A stretch of 64,000 bases of DNA from Paratinospora sagittata (taxonomy: Eukaryota > Streptophyta > Magnoliopsida > Ranunculales > Menispermaceae), in the NCBI GenBank assembly GCA_035771175.1, contig CM069594.1:9610620-9674619 (forward strand). The letters are read 5' to 3'. The notes beneath the pieces are model-generated. The model searched no databases, was not told the DNA's origin, and was given only the letters and a program-made list of their open reading frames with translations. The translations under genes and the position numbers were made by a program. This document shows positions 1-11,804 of the stretch, piece by piece; the first letter of the stretch is position 1, and each line of letters begins with the position of its first letter.

Positions 1-197
1 TAGAAAATAAAATGTTCACTTTATAGACGTTAGGACCCCTTCACAACTCTCAGGGCATCCTGACTGATACATAAATTTAACCATTTTATCCACAATAAGA
101 TCATTAGACTTTTTTTAAGCCTCAGCCAGATTTCGGCAGAGTCTCATACGTAAATGAGTCATCTATCACATTCAAAACTTGTCCAACATGTATTACT

Positions 198-2010
198 TGA
201 TAGACACCCAAGAGGGGGGTGAATTGAGTGTTAACAGAATTTTTAGGACCTTTCACAAATATAGAAATGCCCAAGATAATTAAATTTGCAGTAAAAACAC
301 AATGCACAAGAGATTTAGAATACTGGTTCGGCTTCTCAATCAAGCCTACCTCCACAACTTGATCATCTTGATCAAGATTTCCCAAATCCACTATCTAATC
401 CTACTCGGGTGAGGATCCAACCGTGTTTACAAACGCCATCTCCCAGTTAGGGAAACTTCTTAGCTAGCTAACAAGCTAACTCAAAATACAGAGATCGTAG
501 AGAGAAGTTGTTCTTTATCGAACAAACTTCGAAATACTTATAATAGAAACTGATTTCTCCCTAAGATGTCTCAGTTATAGGTTTAAAAAATAAGCATAGC
601 TAAAAAGTAATGGAAGAAAATCACCTCAATTTGATCAAAACAACAAATAGATAGTTCAAGCACTTGATAATATTCAATGTTCACAAATGATGAAGCTTCT
701 GAATCTCAACAAAAACATTGAATGCACAGGTTCTCCACTTCTTGGCGGCTTTCTAGTTTTTTTAAAACAATTGTCAAAATTTTGGAGAAATATAATTAGT
801 GTAAAAGTTGTCTAAGTAGGGTTTTAATGATATATTATACACTAATCACACTTAAAAACCCTAAACCTAATGCGAACGACCAAGATTAGATGATTTAAAC
901 ATGGTTTAACAAGAATTAATAGCCTGGATTGAATGCTTGAGTTTTAAACATCGAAAATCAAAATTTCAAAAAATTTCAAGTGGAGTGCGTTCTTGCCAGA
1001 GGGGTGTGTTTCACGAGAGAAAAAAAAAACTTTCTTCACTTTGAGGAACGTGTCCCTTCCTGCTGGAGCACGTTCCTTAAGACCCGAGAAAAATTCCACT
1101 GATTTGTCCAACTCTACTTGAATGCATTCCTCACTGTTGGAACACATTCCTCAACACCTGAGAGTTCTCGACATTTTTTTTCTTGCATGGAACACGATCC
1201 TTACTATTGGAGTGTGTTCCTCAATGACTCAGACAAAAATTTAGTGTTTTTTCTACTGGAATGCGTTCCTTCAAGAAAGAATGCATTTCTCAGGTACTTG
1301 AGAAACATTTACATGTCAAGAATGCGTTTCTTGATCATGTATGAGTTCGTTAGATAATTATACATTAAAAACATTCAAGGAACAAGTTTTGAATCGTGAA
1401 ACAAATCCCAAAAATTGACTTTACATAAGAAGGTGTCAAAGAGTGAGTTTCTCCATGAGGAGTGCGTTCCTTGATACATGAACACACATTTCAAAACTCT
1501 TTGAGAAAACATGCAACATGATCATTTAAAGCACTTATCATAAAAAGATGTTATCGATCATAACTGGAAACAATAAACAGAAAAAATTATGTAACTGAAA
1601 AACTAAAAACGGAGAAAATCGAAAATTTAATACTTAGAGGTTTTTAAGGAAAAACCGATCGAAAATCATGTGGCTGGTCAATCTAAGAGGAAACTGACAA
1701 CCTAAGAGAATCTAAACAATTACATGAAAATTTTCATTACAGTACGATGCTTTGATCTCCAGTTGACTTTTGGTTGACTTCTACTTGACTTTTGTTGATC
1801 TGCCACCCTGCCTTGACTTCATGCAAACCGGTTGAATCTTCTTGACTTCAACTTAATCATTCTTGATCTTGAGCTTCGATTTTGTTTTTCACTAAGTGGT
1901 TATTCACTTTTTCTTAAACACATGGCCAAAACAATGTTATAAAACTGAAAGCACTAAATTAAAATGTTAGATCTCATGGAATATTGTTTGTAATCATCAA
2001 AATTAAAGAG
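198..2010 (-). mobile_element. SIRE-type LTR (copy a), no internal region
   Basis: The 3' end of the LTR lies at the left, with the family signature CAAGAGGGGGGTGAATTG at about 210-227. Further right comes the motif 'GTTCGGCTTCTCAATCAAG', then GGAACG/GCGTTCC-rich repeats at about 985-1480, and a distal segment 'TTTGTAATCATCAAAA' at about 1987-2002. The same order is seen in the LTRs at 32831, 39678 and 43891. No PBS or coding region adjoins it, so it is a solo or truncated LTR. The left boundary (TGATAGACACCC) fits the family terminus; the right boundary is uncertain by tens of bases and no target-site duplication was found. Confidence 0.6.
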
Positions 2011-2014
2011 GGCG

Positions 2015-2478
2015 GGAGTTATCAGACCAACACTGCTATCCACAGCTATCACAATTCCAAATCAAATAAAATCCATAACATTATATTTCAAGTGTGGGGT
2101 GATATATATACATATATTTATGTAACCAAAATATCAAATATACATATTCATCCCCAATCATCAAACCTACATTAAAGATGTCCTTTTGGCAATGACACTA
2201 ATCTCTCACTCATGTGTTATTTCCTTGCCCTTATTAACCACAGAAGGACTTGAAAAATGGGAATAGGGTGAACCAACAGTGCCCAGTGAATAGAATTCAA
2301 ATATATTACCATCTATACATCTATACCATCATCATGTGTGCATGAATCATGTTATGCCAAGCCAAATTTGCAATTATATACATATAATAGAACCTTTCAA
2401 TGTACAATGCAATTTAAATCCATGCGCAACACATAACATTTAACCTTATTTAAGTCTGTGACTAACTTTCCCAAGGCA
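2015..2478 (-). mobile_element. fragment of the 14901/17912 gypsy LTR family
   Basis: The stretch around 2225-2310 closely resembles 18405-18490 inside the minus-strand solo LTR at 17912-20862. Both run 'TTGCCCTTATT', then 'GTGCCCAGTGAATAGAATTC', in the same order. Only this middle part of the LTR is recognisable. Sequence 2015-2215 could not be matched with confidence. It is abutted on the right by a CACTA-like terminus, so it may be part of the older target into which other elements inserted. Confidence 0.5.
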
Positions 2479-3050
2479 TACTACAAGAAATTAATCCTTT
2501 AATAACATTCAAAAGATGACACTTCAAAAAAAGCGTCATAAAAACACATATTCAACAACACTTAAACAAAAGTGTCGTAATTAACTTCATATAAATTTTT
2601 AATACAACATTTTATCAAAAAACGTCATGATTAGCTTGTTTGACGACGATCTGAAAACGTTGCATGATATGTATCTACCACGACACTTTTGAAATGTCTT
2701 TGTAAGACATTATAATGACATTTTACAAAATGTCGCTGTATAATTTGTTGTACGACGTTGTGAAAACGTCGCACAAGATTTATCCACTACGACATTTCTA
2801 AAACTTCTTTGTAAGGCATATGATGATGTTGTACAAAATGTTATTATATCATTGATTTAAAAAAAAAAACAAAAAGGGACGTTTGTTAATAGAACATTTC
2901 ATCAAAAACATCGTGATTAACTTATTTCACAAAGTTGCATAAATGTCAAAAGGTATTTATCTACTATGACATTTGTGAGATGTCTTTACAGTTAAATATG
3001 ACGACATTTCATAATATTTCATGGGATCCTTGATTGAGAATAATCAGGGG
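2479..3050 (+). mobile_element. CACTA-type transposon terminus with subterminal repeats
   Basis: Begins TACTACAAGAAATT, one base from the common plant CACTA end CACTACAAGAAA. It continues with many short repeats in both orientations built on GACATTT, AAATGTC, ACGAC and AACGTC, for example around 2530, 2640, 2690-2790 and 2935-3010. Such degenerate subterminal repeats are the transposase-binding regions of En/Spm (CACTA) elements. It may be the 5' end of the large CACTA element whose genes lie at 25.4-42.9 kb, now separated from it by element A. That linkage is inference. Confidence 0.55.
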
Positions 3051-3560
3051 CGGTTTCTAAATTAATAATCTAATTTTTAAGATTTATTTTGTTTAAATAA
3101 CAAGACTATTAAAAACTAAAAATATAAATATAAAGATAAAAAATAAAATTGTTAAAATATTGTTTTATTTAAAATTAATTTTCTATTTTTTATTAAAAAC
3201 TAATTTATTAAATATAATTTGCTATTTTTATTTAAAAGTTATTTATCATTTAAAATTTTGTCAAAATATTTTTAATTGTAAATTAACTATACAATTTTTA
3301 TTTAAAGTTAATTTAACTATTTTTACTAAAAACTAATTTGTTATATATTTTTATTAAAATTATTTATTATTTTTGTCAAAATAATTATTTATTTTTTAAT
3401 AAAAAATTATTTAGTATTTTAATTAAAAAATATTTTTATTAAAATTTATTTCTTATTTTTTATCAAAAACTTAATTATCATTTTTACTGAAGATTATTTA
3501 TTATTTATATTAAAATTATTTTATTCAAAAGTTATTTCCTTATTTTATTAAAAATGAATC
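3051..3560. other. AT-rich non-coding stretch
   Basis: About 500 bp of almost pure A/T with recurrent TTATTTTTATTAAAA-like segments and no coding signal. It lies between the CACTA-like terminus and element A. It could be CACTA subterminal or intronic DNA; nothing more specific is visible. Confidence 0.6.
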
Positions 3561-3692
3561 TCATGACACACATGAATAAATGCATGTGCGTTGCACTTTA
3601 CCAGTGCGTGCCCGAACAATGCTCAGGTTGTGCCCATTCCATGTTGTGACCAGGGTATGCTCCGCAATGCCCAGGCCTTACCTAAGGCATGT

Positions 3693-5030
3693 TGTAATAC
3701 CCATGGTTTACAAAAAATAAAAAATAAAAAATGGGCAGTACCCGAACGTTTGGGCAAAAAGCCAGAATGTTCGGGCACCCCATTTTTCTATAAAAGTGGG
3801 TCCCATCCCCCTCATTTCTCTCACCAACTTCTGATATCTTTCTCCACTCCTTGAGCACTCTCTCTCTCTCTCTCTCTCTCTTAGAAACTCTCCACTTGTA
3901 CGGCGCAGAGCCACTGCCCGACAAAGAGTGCAGAACATCAAGTGTCCAATTTGAATGTGGGAACGAAACATAAGTTTGCGTGTCTTATGACTTTTCATAC
4001 AGTTTTCATTCATTTATCATTATGTCTATTACTCACTTACACTGCATTATTATGTATAATGTTCATACATGTCATAGTTATGCCGTAATATTTGGAGTCC
4101 ACATATTACGTTGTTACTAAGTCGGATTAGTGGTCAACTTGACTAAACCAGACTTAGTCTTGTCCTCAGTAACTTTGAATAGTGAACGGGAGGCGGCTTA
4201 TTACTCTAGAAGACTTAGTATTTAAGCGAAACCTCGTGTTCCCACTTTTCGACCTGGAGACTAGTATGGTTTGTCCTATTAAAAATTGTCTGCTTGTATA
4301 AGTTATACTATACATCCTAACTATGCACGCAGTGATGATAACACTGATATGCATCACCAGACGCTGCCAAATCTTGTCTAATATAAGTAAAGACCGGACC
4401 CGCACATGCATAGTCATCATACATAAAATAAGAACAACCTAGGGACGTAAGTGGTATGTGACCTATGGATTATTTACTGGTGCAATTGTGTTCACTATTA
4501 TTGATGTTTCCCCTAGAGATGGACGTACAATGTGAACCCAAGATTACCTGGAGATGGACATTTGTACTTAAACCTAAGGCGATATATGGTCACAAAGCCA
4601 TTACGAGACGGTGTTATGTATACTCACTTGTTAAGCCACGTTGCGCTATTTATGATGCTATGTTGTGTATATTTGAGATATGATTATGATGTCTTCTTTA
4701 TTAATTATTATATTCACGAACTATTTTACCCACTGGGCAATAACTTATCCCGTTGCTAACCATTTTACATGAGTTTAGGTTGGATTGGGCGGAGGTGTTT
4801 GGACCCTCATTTTGTACTCCCTTTCTTATAGTTAAGGAAATTTTTGGGAGGATGTTCTCTTATTATTGGCGGTCCCTGACTGCCTACATTATATACAAAA
4901 TACATTCTGAAATTAATGAAAATAGACTTGTATTTGAATTATGTACCTGCGCACTCAATAATTGTTAAATGCTTTCACGCCTCACCTGTGAGTGTACCTC
5001 CGGTTTAGGCGCTTTCGGGCAGGGTGTGAA
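3693..5030 (+). mobile_element. 5' LTR of Ty3/gypsy element A
   Basis: Starts TGTAATACCC and ends at about GGGTGTGA, seven bases before the PBS at 5037. The first 110 bases, including GGGCAGTACCCGAA and a second CGGGCACCCC block, are repeated at 21550-21624 and 24145-24185, which identifies the matching 3' LTR. It contains a (CT)n tract at 3858-3880. Length is about 1.34 kb, reasonable for a Tekay/Del-like element. The usual terminal CA looks mutated. Confidence 0.8.
3858..3880. repeat. (CT)n microsatellite
   Basis: Twenty-three bases of uninterrupted CT repeat inside the 5' LTR of element A. Confidence 0.95.
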
Positions 5031-5036
5031 ATTTAA

Positions 5037-5048
5037 TGGTATCAGAAC
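5037..5048 (+). promoter_or_regulatory. primer-binding site of element A
   Basis: TGGTATCAGAAC matches the initiator-methionine tRNA 3'-end complement (TGGTATCAGAGC) used by most plant LTR retrotransposons, apart from one base. It sits a few bases after the LTR end. Confidence 0.85.
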
Positions 5049-5086
5049 GAAAGGTCCACGGCTAGCACAAAGCCACCACTTAGGAG

Positions 5087-5090
<4 letters not shown>

Positions 5091-5124
<34 letters not shown>
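5091..5124. repeat. (TA)n microsatellite
   Basis: Thirty-four bases of uninterrupted TA repeat in the leader between the PBS and the first reading frame of element A. Confidence 0.95.
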
Positions 5125-5128
<4 letters not shown>

Positions 5129-5276
5129 GTTGCTCATGAGAAATTTAGATGAAATACTGGCATAAACATCAAGAGGAAAGTAAAAAATATTGTCCAACGG
5201 CAAAGCATAAATCTTAAAAAATTTTAAGAATGCATTTTTGTGTACATTACAAATTTTATCTTCCCTTCAGAAAGAA

Positions 5277-6067
5277 ATGGCCACTAGTGAAGGAACGACT
5301 TCCGGCAGTCGGGAACAAGTTTTCTCAAGACTAACAGACATTCACAATCAGAAGGTTGTTTTGATGAGGAACATAAACATGAAGAACCCTCGCTTACGCC
5401 CACTCCTTCACAACAAGCTCGCGAAGCTAGGGTTGCTAAACATAACTAATGTTGAGGGTTATGTCTCTCTCAACTTGGTTAGGTTGTTTTACGACAACAT
5501 GAGTATTACAGGACTCTAAGAGGATGGAAATATTGCTATCTTGAGGAAGTGACAATTTTTTTCAACGTCAAAACTATTGCTCGACTAATGGCAATCCCTA
5601 TAAGAACCAAGATATTAGATCCACATGAATCCCAGGGCGTTGTGGAGATCTCAAAATCAAAAGAACAACTATTCACCTCCCTCACTCTGATGGCATACAC
5701 CGATAAAGAATACACCCGCCTCTCAAATACACTCTTAAGACCAAACCTTGTAGGCCTAGGGAAGATTGTGGTGAATAATATCCTGCTCGAAGTGGTGAGT
5801 AGGAGCATGATGACAAGGGGTCAACTTCTTCTTTTATATTGCCTAGATAAGGAAATTACCATCTCCCTACCCCACATCATCATTCAGCAAATGGCCAGAG
5901 TAACCCAAAACCTACCCAAAAGGAATATCTCGGTTATGGAGTTTTAATCATGAAGTTGCTAGCCGAGGCAAACCTCAATACCTTTGATGAATCCTCTATA
6001 CCAACTACAAAAATGGTTTCACTTACCTCCTACTCCAAAACCTTCAACTCAAAAGGAGGGGACCGAT
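5277..6067 (+). pseudogene. extra 5' ORF, putative plant transposon protein domain
   Basis: A broken reading frame lies between the PBS and the canonical gag. The ATG at 5277 follows TTTTATCTTCCCTTCAG, a good 3' splice acceptor, so the leader may be spliced. The first segment (5277-5519, ending near LVRLFYDNMSITGL) is followed after a frameshift by 5549-5947, containing a region around RPNLVGLGKIVVNNILL and LPHIIIQQMARV. The order 'LVRLFY', then 'IVVNNILL', then 'IIIQQMA' resembles the widespread 'putative plant transposon protein' family (Transposase_32-like, PF20167), whose function is unknown. The family call is from memory of its pattern. At least one frameshift and several stops make it non-functional. 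Confidence 0.5.
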
Positions 6068-6299
6068 GAAGAATTATTTGGCGCCACTTCAGAGGAAAAC
6101 AACGAAAAGGCTAGTGACGACACGACTACGAAGAAGTCGACGCAAGATTCCTACTAGAGGAGTGCTAAATGAAGAAGCAAAACAGAGGACTGAGAGAGAC
6201 CCAAACCCAAACAATGAACAACCAATCAGCAATGGGTCACGGAAGATGAAATCTTTGAGAACCAAGAAGAAAATTTTGACCAACCCAATACAAATCTAG

Positions 6300-6838
6300 A
6301 CAGACAGGGAGTTCTGGTAAATCCACCTTTTTGGAACCCCCCGGCCCAAGGGAATATGACTTCTCAAGTGCCCTACCAACCGACTCCACAATTCCCTATG
6401 AACCAACCACCTCAAAATTGGGTTGCACCAAACTTCGGAAGACAGGATACTCCGATAAGTCCATTTTTTCAAGACTTTCCGACTCAAGCAAATCCAACCT
6501 TCCAAGAAGTTCCAGTTAGGAAAACCTCATATAGAACAACTCTAGAAGGTCCCCCACCAATGGGTCAGCCAACCAGCCAACAATTTCAAACAATGCCCAC
6601 AGCCTACCCACCATCGATGGGACAACCGATCTACCTTCCCCCTAGCGGACAACCAGCCTACTAGGATGATCGATTACAAACTATTATGTTATGTTTTTTT
6701 GAAATGCATGATGAGCTTAGAACTATGAAAAACATAATTCAAGTCCTAGAAGAACAACATAACGCCTCTCAACCTTCTTCTAGTGGTCATTCCATGACTA
6801 GTAGGAGAACTAGGTTGAATAATAGGTTGGGAAATTAG
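6300..6838 (+). pseudogene. Pro/Gln-rich tail of the extra ORF
   Basis: The reading frame from about 6356 to 6664 is rich in proline, glutamine and asparagine, with repeated GQP and PPS motifs. After a stop the same kind of sequence continues to a short charged segment near 6710-6838, with LEEQHNASQPSSSGHS and a basic end (TSRRTRLNNRLGN). It most likely formed the low-complexity C-terminal part of the ORF starting at 5277, as in gag-like proteins. No enzyme motif is seen. Confidence 0.4.
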
Positions 6839-6839
6839 A

Positions 6840-7629
6840 AAAATATTTACTAGCATTGTAATTTTTTTATGAATGAAATGTGTTTTGTTTATTTGAGACT
6901 ATGTTTGGTGGGCCGACTTACAACCATTATTTTCTTTCATATCACTAACATTGGAGTGGTATGGGACACAACAAAATTGGTAGATACCAAATAAAACTTT
7001 GGAAGTAAGAAAACTCACAACCTTGTGTGAAAAAACATCTGGGAAAGTTGAATCACTAAGATTATCACTAAGTTTACACAGTATAGGACGAGTAAACTTG
7101 GACGATACTATTAGTGGACTCCTTTCCAACCGATGCTTTTTAGAGATCGTGTTCGTACAACTTAACTTGGTTATTCCTCTTATTACCAAATTCATGTGGT
7201 AATGGACACAGAAATTCGAATAATAATCGGAAATGCTAAGGAAAGGAGTTTGAACACATAAGAATGCGATAAAACGCTAGACTAGGACATTTGCCGAGCC
7301 TCGTCTCAGAATTTCTATGACTCGTATGAATTTTCAAAAAGGTAAGTATGTTCATAAAACCAGAAACAAAATATTTGAAATACTTTCAAGACTTTATACT
7401 TATTATACAAACACTCCAACCTTGTTTTATCTCTTGGTGAAACATACGAGGCACATGAGATTCTTTGATTCTTCACCAAAATCTTACACCATACCTAGAA
7501 AAATAAGTGGTTTTGTAATTGCCGAACTCTTGAACTTATGAATTGCTGAGAATATCATATCACTATACTTGGTTACATTTCCTAAAGTGGAGTTTTATTT
7601 TTATTTTTTTCTCCTTGCCAGTGAGAAAA
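6840..7629 (+). other. element A spacer without recognised gene
   Basis: About 790 bp between the extra ORF and gag. Short open stretches exist (for example 6999-7202 and 7317-7541) but none matches a family I know. Immediately before the gag ATG lies a pyrimidine-rich segment, TTATTTTTTTCTCC at about 7600, which could belong to a second acceptor. Confidence 0.5.
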
Positions 7630-8516
7630 ATGCAACCCAAGAAAAGAGGAAGGTCACGCATAGTCCGTCTAATAGAGGAGGCACCTCTTGAGACACATAA
7701 TTAGGAACCACTGCCTCCGAGGACAGAACAGGCCGCACACGACACTGCTACCACTTTTGGACAGGTAGTGCCACCTCAACTTACACCCTTCGTCATGCCT
7801 CCGGGCATGAAACACTTTTTTGTCGGATTCATTAAGGCGATGAAAGTGACAATACAAACGGTCATCCGTGAAACTGCGGCCAATCAAGTGATCACTATCC
7901 AGACACCTGTTCGATCTAGATCGGAGAACTAAACCGACCAGATCACGAAATATAAAATGCTACAGCCCATTACCTTTTTTGGCACCATTGATGCGGATGA
8001 AGCACAGAAATGGCTTGATGAGTCAAAAAAGGCTTTTGAGGCTATGAGAGTCGACGAGGGTCAAAAAATTCCATTAGCTTCCTACCAACTTGTTGGTGGA
8101 GCTAACACTTGGTGGATAATGGTGAAAGAAGACCCAAAATGTAACAGACGTGACTTGGTTAGAATTCGAGCACTGTTCATTGATGAGTACTTCCCTGGCG
8201 CAGTGAAGAGGCAAAGACGTCAGGAGTTTGTCAGGCTTTACCAGGGCAACATGACAGTCCTAGAGTATGCTGTCAAGTTCAAAGAACTATTGGTCTTCTT
8301 TCTCTCCACCATCTCAACGGAGTGAGATAAGGCTGAGAAATTCTATAATGGCCTTCGTCCAGACATTCAACAGGCCCTGTCAATCATGGAGCTCAAGAAT
8401 TACAGGGAGCTAGTCAATATGGCCCTGAACTTTGAGCAGGAGAAAATGAAGCAAGAACTGAGGAAAACGAGTGACATATTTTGCCTAGCAGGGCAACAGG
8501 AAGAAACCCTGTCATA
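7630..8516 (+). pseudogene. gag of Ty3/gypsy element A
   Basis: Encodes the capsid precursor that packages element RNA. The frame opens MQPKKRGRSR and carries in-frame stops near 7699 and 7930. From 7957 it holds the Retrotrans_gag domain: ITFFGTIDADEAQKWLDE, then YQLVGGANTWW, then FIDEYFPGAVKRQRRQEF and YQGNMTVLEYAVKF. These are the typical spacing and residues of chromovirus (Tekay/Reina-like) gag. A stop at 8323 precedes KFYNGLRPDIQQALS, and the frame ends at 8516. The zinc knuckle is in the next, shifted frame. The multiple stops show it is dead. Confidence 0.85.
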
Positions 8517-8542
8517 GTCCAAACCCAGCCCTCCCAGCCCTC

Positions 8543-9578
8543 ATGCAAAAACAAGAGGCCACTGCACCTGTGACTCAAACTTTTAACCTTGGTCAACAGG
8601 ATTTTCAAAATAAGAACAGAGGAGGCCGCAATGGCAGGGGTGGTCGCCGCAATAGCAATTGCAGAGGTGGTGGCCAAAAACACCACAATCAACACGACCA
8701 ACTAAACCAACAACAAACACCTAACGATCAAAGGTTGGCTTGTTACAATTGTGGCCAACAGGGCCACGTGAAAAGGCTATGTCCCCACCTTTCACAGCCG
8801 CTGCAGCCAGTTCCTGCAGTCCCAGTCCAATAAGCCCCACCGACTGTAAACACCCAGCCCAGGCAGAACTACAAAAACCAAGGACAAAGGCAGCAAAAAA
8901 GAGCCTATGTTGTGGCCCAGCAACCCCTTCCAAAGTATAATAATGTAGTGGAAGGTACATTTTTCTTGTTCAATACAATGGTACATGTATTATTTGATTC
9001 AGGTTCCATGCCTTCTTTTATATCTTCTACATTGATATCACAATAAAGCTTGCAACTTGAACTAACCAACTACACTATCTATGTCTCAACACCAATAGGA
9101 CCTGGTACTAACATTAACGAGAAATGTTCTAGATGTGAACTTAGAATGTCGGGATAAATAATCCAAACAGATCTCCTGGTCATGGACATAGAAGACTTTG
9201 ACATCATTCTCGACATGGACTGGCTGAAGCCGCTAAACGCAAAAATCAATTGTCTAAAGAAGCAAATCCTGATAACCTTACCTACCAGAGAAAAAGTCGA
9301 GATCCAAGGCACCCGAAAACAGATTCACAGCTCAACTGTCTTACTCCTCAAAGCAAAACCCCGATCTTTATCCATTAGTAATGACAATGAGCCACCACCA
9401 CCATACCCTCTCGATGTGCACAACATCGAAGTCATATCTAAATTTCCAATGGTATTTCTAAAAGACCTACCAGGCCTACCCCTGACTCAAGAATTCAACT
9501 TCGAAATCAAACTGGTATCAGGAACTGAACCCATTTCAATTCCACCATACTGTAGTTTCAGGCAATGGCATCGAAGTA
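8543..9578 (+). pseudogene. zinc knuckle and aspartic protease of element A
   Basis: The frame from 8543 is Gly/Arg/Asn-rich (GGRNGRGGRR) and contains the CCHC knuckle CYNCGQQGHVKRLCP at about 8740-8784. This is the nucleic-acid-binding end of gag. The retropepsin active site follows near 8985-9022 as VLFDSGSMPSFIS. The next segment from 9182, with DFDIILDMDWL, is the conserved end of plant gypsy proteases. The linker then reaches DLPGLPLTQEFNFEIKLVSG and EPISIPPY, which normally leads directly into reverse transcriptase. There are stops near 8833, 9045 and 9156. After IPPY the expected RT is missing. Confidence 0.85.
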
Positions 9579-10190
9579 GATTCCTCAAAGGTTGAAACGC
9601 TATTAAACTAGAAGCAACCTACCAGTGTCACTCAAATTCGGAGTTTTCTCGAATTGGTTGGCTACTATAGACGTTTCATCAAGGACTTCTCCGAGATTGT
9701 TGAACCTATGACCAAACTCACTTGGAAAGACACAGGATTCATGTGGAACGCAATATGTGAATCATCATTCCAAGAATTGAAAAAAGCACCTCACGACAGC
9801 ACCAATTCTAATCACTCCAAAAAATGGAGTTAGATTTTTATTATACGCCGACGCCTCTTTCCAAGGCTTAGATGCAGTACTAATGCAAGATGGCGAAGTT
9901 GTTGCATATGCTTCTAGACAACTAAAGATTTATGAGGATAATTACCCGACGCACGACTTGGAACTCGCAACTGTCATATTCGCACTGAAGTTATGGCGCC
10001 ACTACCTATACAGTGAGCGGTTCAAGGTCTTCTCAGATCACAAAAGCCTCAAGTACATCTACACTTAGATAGACCTAAACCTCTGCCAAAAAACATGGTT
10101 GAGATTTTTGAAAGACTATGACTTTCAACTCCAACATCATCCGGGCAAAGCCAACGTTGTGGCTGATGCCCTGAGTAGAAAGTCATATGT
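9555..10190 (+). pseudogene. RNase H of element A, RT core deleted
   Basis: After the pre-RT linker the sequence jumps straight to the post-RT 'connection' segment (GNGIEVDSSKVETLL, then LVGYYRRFIKDFSEI). The palm and fingers of RT, including the YRELNKVT-like and Y-x-DD motifs, are absent, which implies loss of roughly 0.7 kb. RNase H follows with its acidic residues in place: [10 protein letters not shown], then [14 protein letters not shown], then [11 protein letters not shown]. The tail LQHHPGKANVVADALSRK is the usual RNase H end. A frameshift occurs near 9785 and stops at 9607 and 10066. Confidence 0.85.
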
Positions 10191-11547
10191 TGTTGCGTGT
10201 ACCCTCAACTTCGAAATGGGGAAGTTGGCTACGGAGATGGAAAATTACAACTTACAACTCATTAAGGATGAAGAAAGATCACGACTTTCCCAATTAACTG
10301 CCAACTTCGAGCTTATTCGAAAAATCTCAGCTGCCCAAGCCAACGACCTCATGTTAATGGATAAAAGAGAACTCATCCTTAGCGGACAGGACTTTCCCCA
10401 CTGGTCAGTCTCCGATGATGGGCAATTTTTTACAAGAAACGTTTGTGCCTACCGAATAACCCTGGAGTTCGAAAAGAAGTACTCACCGAAATGCATTGCT
10501 CGAGGTTCGCTATGCATCATGGGAGAGACAAAATGTACAAAAATGTCAAGCGACAATTTTGGTTCTCTGGAATGAAGAAGGCTATTGCAGACTATGTTGC
10601 TCGATGTTTCGTTTGCCAACAAGTAAAGGTGGAACGCAGACTTCCTTCCCGATTTCTCCAACCTTTAATTATTGGAGAATGGAAGTGGGAGAACATAGTA
10701 ATGGACTTTGTTACTACCTTACCTCAAAATAATAAAAGGGCATGATGCAATTTGGGTTATCATTCACAGACTTACGAAGTCTGCACACTGTTTACCAATA
10801 AAGTTCAAGGATAACCTCGTCAAGCTAGCTGAATTGTATGAAAAAGATATCGTGTGCCTCCATGACATACCACTCACGATCATCTCTGATCGAGACCTTC
10901 GATTTACATCAAACTTTTGGCAAAGCTTTCATAATAGAATGGGCTCCAAGATTAACATGAGCACAACTTTTCACCCACAGACCGACGGGCAGTCAGAGCG
11001 TTTGATCCAAATTTTAGAGGGCATGTTACGATGTTGTATACTGGACTTTCACGATGGATGGGCTAAACACTTACATTTGGCTGAATTTGCATACAACAAC
11101 GGCTACCAATCCAGTATTGGCATGGCACCATACGAGACTTTCTATGGTCGCCCTTGCAGATTTTCGGTATGCTAGTTAGACATGGCAGATCAACCGCAAT
11201 TGGGACCAAAACTAGTTCAAGACACTTCTTAGAAGATCATATTAGTAAAGGAGCGACTTTGTATGGCACAGAGTCAACAAAAGAGCTACGTCGACAAGTG
11301 GAGACAACCTCTAGGGTTTGAGAAGGAGGACTATGTTTTTCTAAAAATTCAGCCTACAAGAGGTGTCAAACGCTTCGGGATCAAAGGAAAGCTTTCTCCA
11401 AGATATATAGGCCCATTTAAGATCATCGAATGCATTGGCAAACTAGCCTGTTGACTATCCCTTCCCTCATCCATGTCTAAATTTCATGACGTTTTCTATG
11501 TATCCATGCTTCGAAAGTATCATCCTGATCTTTCACATATTGTCCCT
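10191..11547 (+). pseudogene. integrase of element A, chromodomain end missing
   Basis: Encodes the enzyme that inserts element cDNA. The HHCC zinc domain is visible at 10490-10620: H-x3-H in SRFAMHHGRDKMY and ARCFVCQQVK. The catalytic core shows MDFVTTLP (first Asp), TIISDRDLRFTSNFW (second Asp) and FHPQTDGQSERLIQ (Glu). The C-terminal part has SPRYIGPFKIIE (GPF motif) and FYVSMLRKYHPDLSH. A frameshift lies near 10740, and stops at 11173, 11230 and 11450. A chromodomain normally follows in this lineage; it is absent because sequence from another element starts at about 11549. Confidence 0.85.
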
Positions 11548-11548
11548 A

Positions 11549-11787
11549 TGTGTAAAGGAAGCGCGTAAGGTGCAGGATGTCAACATAAATCTAGGTGTGT
11601 TATTTATGGGCTATTGTAGTTTTCGTTGTGTACTCTGTACTCATGTAATTGTAACATTTGTACATTGCCCTTCGTTATTAAAGCAGGATGAATAAAAGAT
11701 TTGTGTTGATGTCCGTTTCTACTCACACTCTGATTTTGGTCCGCTGCCTATCGTATGAGATTGTTCTTAAAAATCGAGGTGCGATAG
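11549..11787 (+). mobile_element. candidate short LTR ending at a PBS
   Basis: The stretch begins TGTAAAGGAAGC directly after the integrase and includes ATTAAAGCAGG and AATAAAAG at about 11680-11700, which resemble polyadenylation signals. It ends just before a primer-binding site. At about 239 bp it would be a short LTR. The terminal bases read GCGATA rather than CA, and no second copy was found in the window, so both boundaries are tentative. Confidence 0.4.
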
Positions 11788-11791
11788 TTAT

Positions 11792-11803
11792 GGTATCAGA
11801 GCA
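11792..11803 (+). promoter_or_regulatory. primer-binding site of a nested element
   Basis: TGGTATCAGAGC is an exact match to the plant initiator-methionine tRNA PBS. It shows that a second retrotransposon begins here, inside element A. No coding region of that element follows. Confidence 0.8.
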
Positions 11804-11804
11804 T

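Noticed and set aside
3682..4013. Two overlapping minus-strand frames with Arg-Glu repeats
   Set aside because: They are translations of the (CT)n tract in the LTR of element A.
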